Shown here in pieces: positions 1 to 7,719 of a stretch of DNA of 64,000 bases; positions within the stretch are counted from its first letter, which is position 1, and the number at the start of each line of letters is the position of its first letter. This DNA comes from Doryteuthis pealeii. Its lineage: Eukaryota > Mollusca > Cephalopoda > Myopsida > Loliginidae. Made by a program: the position numbers and the translations under genes. The DNA lies in NCBI GenBank assembly GCA_023376005.1, contig CM042152.1:89935740-89999739 (forward strand). The letters are read 5' to 3'. Under the pieces are notes generated by a model. The model did no database searches. It saw only the letters and a list, made by a program, of their open reading frames with translations, and had not been told where the DNA came from.

Positions 1-245
1 GGAACCTCACCATCAGATAGAGTTTAACGTCATTCCAGGACATGTAGACCCTCAGCCACCATGTTCTAGCATCCATATGATAAAAAGGGTTGGAGCTTGC
101 CGTAAGGGCAATAGTGTTGGGGCAATCATATAGGTGCTAGGGCTTGACATGATCAGCTGATTGATCTATAGACCATTGGGGGAGTCTTACCTCTCTGCAG
201 AGGTGCAGTTGGTGCATTCTAATACCCCACCGACAGGGCAGCCAA
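1..245 (+). repeat. Repeat F, 3' part, internally deleted copy
   Basis: This stretch matches the right-hand part of the dispersed repeat seen again at 34690-34970 and 35437-36050: the same phrases (CACCATCAGATAGAGTTTAA, GGCAATCATATAGGTGCTAG, CGACAGGGC) occur in the same order. Compared with the 35.4-kb copy it lacks a block of about 100 bp around the 'GGCCCCATTGGGGGAG' segment. No open frame. The family is not one I recognise. It could be a SINE-like or other non-autonomous element. Confidence 0.7.
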
Positions 246-249
246 AGAA

Positions 250-355
250 TGGGTTCAAAAAGTAGTGAGATTCTGTATTTAACAAGATAAAACTAAACAA
301 TGACTGAAATGCTTCTTCAAAATAGTCCTGGCTTAGCGATCAACATGTTTATTCC
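250..355 (-). mobile_element. mariner-like transposon end fragment
   Basis: Begins with TTCAAAAAGTAGTGAGA, close to the terminal repeats of the mariner-like pieces at 10.58 kb and 27.5 kb, and carries the same subterminal words (AACAATGACTGAAATG, TTCTTCAAAATAGTC). The coding direction of the lost transposase would be the minus strand. It is wedged between repeat F and a SINE-A tail and has no second end. Confidence 0.5.
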
Positions 356-445
356 AGCATCCAAACCAATCTCCCTGGTCTAGCGCTAGGGAAAAGAGGA
401 TAGACTCCCTCACTGTCCAGCTGATACTGACAATTGTAACAGTTT
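356..445 (+). mobile_element. SINE-A tail fragment
   Basis: Contains the conserved SINE-A tail words AATCTCCCTGGTCTAGCGCTA and GACTCCCTCACTGTCCAGCTG followed by GATACTGAC. The tRNA-like head is absent, so this is a 5'-truncated copy. Confidence 0.75.
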
Positions 446-639
446 TGACCATTAGCTGCATTTAAGTACATTAAACCCAGAACATTCTAGCAGGGTTTGT
501 TACTTCCGTCCAGTCTCACTCTGAACTGGCCCTAAAAGTCAACTAAGTGTAGAAAGATTGAGTTGTAAAAATCTTCCTTGGGGGAATATTTAACAACTTC
601 ACCTACTGAGTAAACGTCTCTCTCCTCATGATTATTTGT

Positions 640-775
640 GCTCTTACTCTCTCTCTCTCTCTTACTCTCTCACTCTCTCTTTCTCTGTCTGTCTCTCTTA
701 CACTCTCTTTCTCTCTCACTTTCTCTTGGCAGATCTCTCTTTCTCTCTGTCTCTCTTATATTCATTTATTTTATT
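640..775. repeat. (CT)n-rich microsatellite
   Basis: Imperfect CT/CTTT tract with interruptions. Any open frame across it is low-complexity Leu/Ser and not a gene. Confidence 0.9.
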
Positions 776-841
776 ATTTTCATTCTATATGAGTCTGTCA
801 CACTAGTTTTAATTAACTAGTGTTTTTTTTCACTGAATTCT

Positions 842-1020
842 GAGTGACAAGGTGTGGTAGTACCTGTTAAGGTACCATCTGTGGGTTAAATAGAACAAAA
901 TGTGTTTTAAAAAAGAAATTGAGTACTCATCAAGAATGAATGAAACAAAACGTCGTTGTCATAAAATGACCCAACAAGGGTTGACATGCCGTAAAATCCG
1001 ACCTGTTAAATTTCTGACCG
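842..1020 (-). repeat. Repeat F fragment plus flank shared with 29.0-29.5 kb
   Basis: 842-897 is the reverse complement of the middle of repeat F (TAACAGGTACTACC, ATTTAACCCA.AGATGG). The following sequence ends with GTTGACATGCCGTAAAATC, which resembles GTTGACATGCCATTAAAATC at 29.49 kb. The two loci therefore look like copies of one composite, the 29-kb copy being longer. From 1020 to 1620 I see only AT-rich sequence without features. Confidence 0.45.
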
Positions 1021-1618
1021 CCATCCTTGGCCAGTTGAAAAGGACTTAAAGTAAGTAAGTCCCAAACTATAGAATCCTTTGGTAAGTGAATAAGTCCTGA
1101 GTTGTGGAATCCTACGTAGTGTCAAAGGTATACATATTTTAAAGTGAATCTAATTCTCTGTGGGTTTTAGTGTAATATTAGTAATTATTTAGTAACTTTA
1201 TAAGATTCTGTCTCTGTTTGCAGCCAGATACCCTCAAGGTCACAACATCTTAAAGGATGAAGTCTACTAATAGTTTTTCTTTACTTAAGAGACAACTTAA
1301 AGAATTGCTTCAGGTATATTTAACATTCTAATACATCTAGTTCCCACAAAGGGACACACATAAAATCATTTTAATCATTTTTTATAACATTTCTCTCATA
1401 TTATTAGACTGCTCTCCAAAAGGTCATGAAGAAGATGGTAAAGAATCAAGTGCTTTCTACAGTTTCTAAAGCAGTTATCTTAAGCCATGATATTTAATAA
1501 ACACCATCTAACAGGCATCCCAAAATCGATTTGGGATGATCGTTAAATTCTAAACGTTTTATAAAGCTATTTTATCCACAATTTGCAGTTGAATAAGCTT
1601 AAATGGCAAAGCTCTCCT

Positions 1619-2103
1619 ATAAAACATCTATCTATCTATCTAAGTCTTCATATTTATCTATCTATATAAGTCTTCATATCTATCTAAGTCTTTATATCTA
1701 TCTAAGTTTTCATATCTATCTAAGTCTTCATTATCTATCTATCTATCTATCTAAGTCTTTATATTTATCTATCTAAGTCTTCATTATCTATCTATCTAAG
1801 TCTTTATATCTATCTATCTATCTATCTAAGCCTTCATTATCTATCTATCTAAGTCTTTATATTTATCTAGTCTTCATATCTATCTAAGTCTTCATTATCT
1901 ATCTATTATTAAGTCTTCATATCTATCTAAGTCTTCATTATCTATCTATCTATCTCTAAGTCTTTATAATCTATCTAAGTCTTTATATCTATCTATCTAT
2001 CTAAGCCTTCATTATCTATCTATCTATCTAAGTCTTTATATTTATCTATCTAAGTCTTTATATCTATCTATCTATCTATCTAAGTCTTAATATCTATTTA
2101 TCA
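1619..2103. repeat. TATC minisatellite with AAGTCTT spacer
   Basis: About 480 bp of (TCTA)n blocks separated by AAGTCTTCAT or AAGTCTTTAT spacers, giving a higher-order unit of about 30-45 bp. The spacers vary C/T at one place and the block lengths differ. Confidence 0.9.
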
Positions 2104-2130
2104 CTTAAATTCTACCTCTTGCCTGCAGGT

Positions 2131-2262
2131 GGCTGATGGCCCTGTAGTTAAGAGTCCTGACATGAAAAATCGGTCGGATTTCTATCCCAGCCAGAGGTAG
2201 CCAGCTAAGGCTAGTCACACTGAAGAGACGTGATACATCGAAACACGGTGTCTGTGGATGAC
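2131..2262 (+). mobile_element. SINE-D: tRNA-like head fused to hammerhead ribozyme (decayed copy)
   Basis: The head (GATGGCCCTGTAGTTAAGAG ... GTCGGATTTCTATCCC) resembles a tRNA with A-box and B-box-like segments, and aligns with the heads at 37524 and 41188. After a short linker it runs into a hammerhead motif (2211-2262), then directly into (TA)n at 2265. Both promoter boxes are decayed. It shares the order head, linker, hammerhead, (TA)n with the two other copies. Confidence 0.6.
2211..2262 (+). ncRNA. Hammerhead ribozyme motif, damaged
   Basis: Core CTGAAGA at 2220-2226, stem II 2227-2239 (GACG/CATC, one C.A mismatch), GAA at 2240-2242, then ACACGGTGTC: the palindromic stem III ACACGTGT seen in sister copies carries a one-base insertion. 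Stem I pairs TCACA (2215-2219) with TGTGG (2253-2257), with one wobble. The stem II mismatch and stem III insertion make it probably inactive. Confidence 0.6.
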
Positions 2263-2538
2263 CTTATATATATATAAATATATATATGTGTGTATGTGTT
2301 CAACTTAGGAGGAGTCTTTTATGATTAGTAAACTCATCTTTTAGACTATTTAATAGTGTAGACAGTTTGATTACTTTTGTGTACCTCACTTTTATGTTTT
2401 ATCAGAATCAGAAAAGAGAGAATAAAACAACAGAAGGTCCTATGTTTGAGGTAAGTTGCCTTTTTATGTTTCCCCTCCCCTGTCAGATGCTTTAGCCATC
2501 ACCAACATAGCAGTCATTGGTGACTATGCTTCAGAGAA

Positions 2539-2605
2539 GAAGAGATCCATTGCTGTCTACATAAGTAGATGACTTTACTTATATAGACAACAATGGATCT
2601 CTTCA
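2539..2605. repeat. Short inverted repeat
   Basis: AGAGATCCATTG.TGTCTA near 2545 is answered by TAGACAACAATGGATCTCT near 2584-2602, giving a hairpin with about 30-bp imperfect arms and a short loop. Origin unknown. 2305-2540 and 2605-2845 hold nothing else I can name. Confidence 0.6.
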
Positions 2606-2845
2606 TATATTTACGTGATTTTATTTTTGGTTATAGATGTGTTGCAATTTCATGTATGATTACAATCCCTCAGACACTCTCACACCTGCACACATATTGA
2701 ACACCTGCTATTATAGAGTGAGATCAATTTTACTCGGTAATCCATATATATTCATGTGCAAGACCTAGCAAATCCTAAAATTGATTTGACTAGAACATCT
2801 ACCTATTTTACTTATGTATGATTTTTTACCTAGACTCATATTGTT

Positions 2846-3365
2846 TTTTTTTTTTTTTTTTTTTTTCAATCTGATCTGGCCTTCTTAATTATGGGTTCCC
2901 ATATTGTATTCATTTTATGCTAGGTCTACTTAACAGCCCAGTACAGCCTATCATATGTGCTGATTCTTGAGGCGTCTTCTCTTCCAATGTTTTCTCTATC
3001 TATTATTCTAACTTCATCCCATAAGGGCAGATGATTTCCCTTTTCATTCCATATGGTCAGCCATACCCGACTTTTCTATTTCTCCTCGGACCTCTGCTTT
3101 ACGATGTTCTTCTAGTCTTACTTTCAGTGGGCGGCATGTTTCACCTTTGTATTCTTTGCCACAGCTGCATGGGATGGAATACACACAATTTTTGGTCATG
3201 TTATATTCTGTTGAGGGCTTGACTCGGACGAGATGTTTACGAAGAGTTGAGTCACTCCTGAATGTTGTCCTGATGTCATAGGGATTACATATCTTTTGAA
3301 TCTTTTCAGCCAAGCCTTTCACATAGGGCAGACTGGTGAGTTTTCGGGTATCATCCTCATTAACA
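2846..3365 (-). pseudogene. Penelope-like retroelement 3' end, GIY-YIG endonuclease domain
   Basis: The minus strand reads through 3322-3044 as one open frame. It contains NCVYSIPCSCGKEYKGET followed by RPLKVRLEEHR, the diagnostic start of a GIY-YIG nuclease as found at the C-terminus of Penelope-like reverse transcriptases. The frame continues in pieces (KGNHLPLWDEVRI, then a tail near NTIWEPIIKKARSD) toward the poly-T run at 2846-2866, which reads as a poly-A tail on the minus strand. The reverse transcriptase domain is missing (5' truncation). Indels break the frame after 3044. This is a dead copy, but it shows that a hammerhead-associated class of retroelement has been active in this genome. 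Confidence 0.75.
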
Positions 3366-3500
3366 TGTTTGAATTCAGTATTTTCCTTCTTGCCGTACCA
3401 AGTTTAAAGAGCCCATTCTATTTAACCCATAGCTGGAAGGGGAACAGCTGGATTGCTTTGTGAAATGCAAACAGTCTCATCCAAAATTTAAATTGTTGGA
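3358..3500 (-). mobile_element. SINE-B partial copy
   Basis: Reverse complement carries AACCCATAGCTGGAAGGG, AATTCAGTATTTTCCTTCT and GTGAAATGCAAACAG in SINE-B order. The head and extreme tail are missing. It abuts the Penelope remnant. Confidence 0.65.
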
Positions 3501-3654
3501 ATATTTGTGATATAAGGTGTGCTCTAATTCCCCACCTGGATTTATAGACTAGCCTAAGTCACGTGGTCTATTACTTTGCCAATCACCAGCCATACTGCGT
3601 GGCTGATACACTACTTAAACACTGATACTTGCCACAGTTCACTTACAATCATTG

Positions 3655-3712
3655 AGTTTGAGTTTTGTTTAACGGCATATCAACCTCTGTGGGTCATTTA
3701 ATGCCAAAAAGG
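3655..3712 (+). repeat. Repeat F 5' head fragment
   Basis: Matches the first 50 bp of the 34690 and 35437 copies (ACGGCATATCAACCTC.GTGGG, TCATTTAATGCC). The rest of F is absent. Confidence 0.6.
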
Positions 3713-3745
3713 TTATTATGGATTTCAGTCTTTAAAGTAGTGGTT

Positions 3746-3967
3746 CTATGGAGATAATTGGTTATGTTCTGTTATATTTTGTTGAAAAGGTTGTTTTTTT
3801 TTTATAAAATTTGAAATGTTTTCAGGGTTTGTACTCTTAAAGATGTCTTTCAGGTTTCTTGCTTGATAGTAATTTGTGCGGATATGTTTAAGTCTGTTAC
3901 AATTTAGAAGAATATGCTTGGTTGTAAATTGTACTTTGCATGAGGAGGAACTTACAATCATTGACAA
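3746..3967 (-). pseudogene. LINE ORF2 C-terminal fragment (post-RNase H-like tail)
   Basis: A 73-codon minus-strand frame reads ...FTTKHILLNCNRLKHIRTNYY... then ARNLKDIFKSTNPENISNFI before a stop. The pattern KHIL..C.......R..YY, LKD.F, P..I..F.K is the usual C-terminal end of I/Jockey-type LINE polyproteins just after the RNase H region. No upstream reverse transcriptase is present. An overlapping plus-strand frame (3876-4169) has no recognisable similarity and is probably incidental. Confidence 0.55.
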
Positions 3968-4199
3968 AAGAACTGAGGACTCTTTACCAGAAGAACCAAA
4001 GGATTCATTATCAGAGGATTACCAAGGATCTAATTCTACTGGACAAGCACTCTTGCTTGAAGGCCTACAGGATGGGAAAACAGATTGTAACAAGATGCCA
4101 TTTCCTATGAAAATAACCATTACATCATGGGTGCCTCCAGCCAATCATAATACAGGGGTTAATCATTAGACATCTATAGAAAATGCCAAATCCTTAATG

Positions 4200-4460
4200 C
4201 CTTTTTGCATGAAAACTTTCACTCTTTCATTTTAGAACCTTCTCACGGTGAAGGATTGTACCTGTAGTGAGATAGCCAATGGCGTGTTATCTCATTTACA
4301 TATGTGCATTAGAGCAGGAGATATATAGAGACAGTCTAGAGGACATGGGGATATTAGCTACGAGAAGCTAACACACAGAGCTAAGATACGCTCGGAGAAT
4401 TACTACTATTACTACAACAAAGAATACGAAACCACACATCACAACAGTACCGTTGTATAG
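4200..4460 (+). other. Possible LTR or promoter-like segment
   Basis: A locally less AT-rich block has a CAAT-like AGCCAATGGC (about 4275), a TATA-like GAGATATATAGAGAC (about 4320) and a GC-richer transcript-like region after it. This layout resembles the U3-R part of an LTR, but I find neither termini nor a target duplication. 3970-4200 and 4460-4610 show nothing further. Confidence 0.2.
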
Positions 4461-4611
4461 AAAATCAATTCCAAATCAGTTAAGTAGCAAAGATTCCAAA
4501 CATCTTATCTTAATTCTGATGGACGTAAGACATGTCTTATATGTGTATTTATTTATTGATAGATATTAGTGGGGGGAGGTCAGGTAAAGAAAGGACATTC
4601 AATGTAGAATA

Positions 4612-4850
4612 AAAGGTAATCTTCAACTTGTTCCTCGTAAATTCCAACCATAAAATAAACTGAACCCTCATTTTATGTTCGTGTTTTTGCAATAAATGTT
4701 TTTAAACAAAGAAAATATATTCAGTATTGTAAAATAACGGGTGCAAGAAAAATAAAACATTTATTGCAAGAACACGGACATAAAATGAAGGTTCAGTTTA
4801 TTTTATGGTAGGAATTTACGAGGAACAAGTTAAGGATTACCGAATAAAAT
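4612..4850. mobile_element. Foldback element, about 90-bp arms
   Basis: The left arm (4612-4706: GGTAATCTTCAACTTG, TTCCTCGTAAATTCC, ACTGAACC, CATTTTATGT) is repeated inverted at 4753-4845 with a few mismatches. The loop is about 45 bp. No open frame. It is one of several long-arm inverted repeats in the window. 4850-5090 is plain AT-rich DNA. Confidence 0.75.
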
Positions 4851-5094
4851 GGGTTTAATCATATAATTTCGAGTCATATCTACACCTGCTGTTAAAATTT
4901 GAGATCCTGTGAAAGGAGAATTGCAGTTTGATGATTTAACAATAATAATTTTTTAAATTAAATGCTATTATTTTGATTTTTGCTCAATGACTGGAAAAAG
5001 GGATAAAAAAATAAAATAAAATAAAAATGAAGATAACTTAACTCATTGCCTACCAAATTTCCCCCATAGCTGTACAAAATTTTCTTGATATTTT

Positions 5095-5540
5095 TTACCT
5101 GTATAGGGGTTAATTTCGCATTTGCCTGAGGAGTTGTCTGCCCGCTTGATGTCGCTGGTTCCCGCTAGGGGCCTCTTGTATTTAAGCGTCTGATTTGAAT
5201 TTCTCTTCCTCTTTCCTCGCTACGAGACCACATGGGTTAGACACGGTCTACCCACTTCTCGTTGGGGATCTGGCCCTCAACGCCAGCTACTGGTCACTGT
5301 AAGTGATTTATACAGCATGGACTATTCTTAGTCTCATGTCTGTACCTTTAGATTATGTGTACTTTTATATTATCTTGTCAGTGACTTTTATGTATGTATG
5401 TTTATGTACACTATTCTATCTTCCATTGTTTATGTATCTTGTTTATTCTTGTGCTGTTATATAAAATGTTTTGTCCCTCAACCTGTGTCGGAGTTGTATC
5501 TTCAAATATTCACTTTGAATCTTACACCTGTATGATGTGA
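5095..5540 (+). mobile_element. Possible LTR-like sequence
   Basis: A block of mixed composition with a TATA-like TGTATTTAAGCGTC (about 5178), a GC-richer leader (CTACGAGACCACATGG) and an AT-rich 3' part ending near CTTACACCTGTA. The string CCTGTA lies on both sides (about 5099 and 5528), which may be a target duplication, but the TG...CA termini do not fit cleanly. I cannot identify the element. Confidence 0.3.
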
Positions 5541-5610
5541 TATTTCAAAATTAACCATCTATTCACCTCAGAACTCAATCTATTCAAATAAAGTCTTTTT
5601 ATTATTGTAA

Positions 5611-5918
5611 AGGCCAGTTTAGCTCAGTCGATAGAGCGTCCAACTAGGAACAACTAGGTTCCTGGTTCGTTACCAGCCCTCACCAACTCTATGTATGAGT
5701 AGCCCAGTAAAGAGAGAGAGAGAGAGATAGGGGTTAGAGAGAGGGGGGTTGATGAAGAGTGGGAAATAGGAAGTGGAAGAGTGATTACTGTCACAGAAGA
5801 AAGATTGAATAGGGAGAGTGAAAGAGAGAAAGAGAGAGACAGACATACAGAGACAGAGAGTGGGGAGTCTTAAAGGGAAAATGCAGTGACAGAAGAAAAA
5901 TTGAATGAAGCGAATGAA

Positions 5919-5980
<62 letters not shown>

Positions 5981-6338
5981 GGGATAGAGAGGTAATGAAG
6001 GAGGTAAAACTGAATCAAATGGAAAGAGAGAGAGAGAGACAGACAGAGAGAGAGAGATAGAAATATATACATAAAGAGAGGGGTACAGAGATAGAGAGAG
6101 AGAGAGAGAGGGAGAATATAACGAGAGAGAGAGAATGGGGATAGGGAGGTAATGAAGGAGGTAAAACTGAATCAAATGGAAAGAGAAAGAGAGAGAGAGA
6201 TACTAGTAAAGTGAGGAGCTGATGGCAGTCCACTTCAGACGCCAAAACCAATCTCCTTGGTCTAGCGCTAATGAAAAAGAAATAGACTCCCTTGCTGTCT
6301 GTCTGATATTGACATTAGACCACCCCTGATGGCGACTT
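5611..6338 (+). mobile_element. SINE-A copy split by an expanded (GA)n tract
   Basis: 5611-5706 is a SINE-A head: tRNA-like with A box TAGCTCAGTCGATAGAGC and B-box region GGTTCCTGGTTCG. 6206-6338 is the matching tail (AGTAAAGTGAGGAGCTGATGG to the GACTCCCTTGCTGTCTG motif). In intact copies these are contiguous at GTAAAGTGAGGAG, so about 500 bp of GA-rich satellite has grown out of that GTAAAGTGAG seed. Confidence 0.8.
5707..6205. repeat. (GA)n-rich satellite
   Basis: GAGA tracts alternate with about 40-bp islands (ATGAAGGAGGTAAAACTGAA occurs at 5995 and 6152). Open frames on the minus strand here are Ser/Leu low complexity and are not genes. 6340-7030 beyond the SINE holds no recognisable feature. 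Confidence 0.9.
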
Positions 6339-7034
6339 AATTATTGTAACATGAGTCCTTCTGCTCAATCATAATGAACTAATCACCATTTTTTTTAGTG
6401 GTGGAGTCACTGTGAGTGGCTTAAGTACGCAAAGATTTAATGGAAACAAGATCAGATCATCAATCAGAGTATCTAGAATTTTAGCAGTCAACCAATTGTA
6501 TCATTTTTGCATTCAGAAAGGCATGAAACGAAATTTCCCTGTTGTTGTGCAGAGGTAAACATTTCATGTCAAGGAAGTAAACAGAAACAATATCTCTTGG
6601 TTTCCGCTGGTGAGATCTACTGTCACAAAATATGGAAAGATCCTCGGAAGAGAGAAGTTATACATCTTCCTTTCCTTCTCTTCCCAGAATTTGGAAACAC
6701 AAACTTATCTTTCAATTTGTCTTTGACTGGATTCACTTTCAAGTAATATGATTAGACATTCAATCTATGATCCTTTCATTTGTGAAAAGGTTGCTCATCT
6801 GGGGATATTTCATTTTGATAAAATGATTGCATATTATTTGCTCTTCAGTTCGAGATTTCCCTTGCTGTCATAAAGATAACAACCTGAGTTACAATTAATA
6901 CGCAACGAACATTAAGAAAATTATTTAAAATATTAGTTGTTAATAATGATAATGATATAGGTTTCTTTTATTTGATGCTATGTGAGGAGCTACCAGGTCA
7001 ATGACTGATAGGGACGGTTGGTGAGATAAAGTCA

Positions 7035-7195
7035 GAGCAACCTGATGATGATATGAATATATCTAAGTTAGCATAGTGAAGAAATAGTTAAGTGCTTGGT
7101 AACTGTCAGTTTCTTGCCTGTGCAATTTTCAAATCTGACTTGTCTCCACTACCCTAACTTAGATATACATGCTCTATCAATAATATTGAGAACTC
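7035..7195. repeat. Repeat G inverted copy with hammerhead remnant
   Basis: Both ends carry the G-family word ATCTAAGTTAG (7058) and, inverted, CCCTAACTTAGATATA (7152). In the middle the minus strand reads TTGAAAA, TTGC ACAG GCAA, GAAACTGACAGT, i.e. a hammerhead with a mutated CTGANGA core but intact stem II, GAAA and a palindromic stem III ACTG.CAGT. The element is an inverted pair meeting near the ribozyme 5' side, as at 37160-37345. Confidence 0.45.
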
Positions 7196-7214
7196 TTTAC
7201 TTACAAGTATAGCA

Positions 7215-7217
<3 letters not shown>

Positions 7218-7292
<75 letters not shown>
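7218..7292. repeat. (TA)n(TG)n compound microsatellite
   Basis: About 46 bp of TA followed by about 28 bp of TG at the left edge of the hammerhead palindrome. A second (TA)n lies at 7668-7719 on its right edge. Confidence 0.95.
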
Positions 7293-7294
<2 letters not shown>

Positions 7295-7309
7295 TTGGGC
7301 AGCATTTTT

Positions 7310-7667
7310 TCATTTATGCATGTTGAATTAAACAAAAGACACATCTCCTGTTTAACAATTTTATTTTTGATCTTTTCAAGTTTTCTGGCCAACTTTTTAA
7401 TGTTTCGGTGGAATTTGTTGATTATAGCAACTTTCCTATCAATTCTTCTCATTCCAGCCTACACATTAATATAATTCTTTAAAAACTGGAACACATCACC
7501 CCTGATGATGGCACTTCGAAGTGCCGAAAGTACTCGGGACCTGAACTTTGGTGGACTAATCCACGAATTCCACCCAAATATTAAAAAGTTGGCCAGAAAA
7601 CTTGAAAAGATCAAAAATAAAATTGTTAAACAGGAGATGTGTCTTTTGTTTAATTCAACATGCATAA

Positions 7668-7672
<5 letters not shown>
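7310..7672. mobile_element. Palindromic element with central hammerhead
   Basis: Arms of about 100 bp (7310-7415 and 7565-7672) are inverted copies: TTTATGCATGTTGAATTAAA on the left, TTTAATTCAACATGCATAAA on the right. The roughly 150-bp centre holds the ribozyme motif at 7497-7541. The element is bounded by (TA)n on both sides. The mirrored open frames on both strands are a consequence of the inverted repeat. Confidence 0.75.
7497..7541 (+). ncRNA. Hammerhead ribozyme motif
   Basis: Core CTGATGA at 7502-7508, an extra T at 7509, a perfect stem-loop GGCACT-TCGA-AGTGCC (7510-7525), GAA at 7526-7528, stem III AGTACT (7529-7534, fully self-complementary, so it could pair only between two molecules), C17 at 7535 and stem I CCC/GGG (7499-7501 with 7536-7538). 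Short stem I and the extra U next to A9 are weaknesses. The cleavage triplet would be CUC. Confidence 0.55.

Positions 7673-7719
<47 letters not shown>

Noticed and set aside
1619..2103. CRISPR-like alternation of repeat and spacer
   Set aside because: The spacers are themselves near identical; it is a eukaryotic TATC minisatellite.
3876..4169. 97-codon plus frame as a gene
   Set aside because: Its first third is antisense to a LINE C-terminus and the remainder is a short acidic stretch without similarity.
5791..6251. Three minus-strand open frames of 78-101 codons
   Set aside because: They lie in (GA)n satellite and encode only Ser/Leu low complexity.
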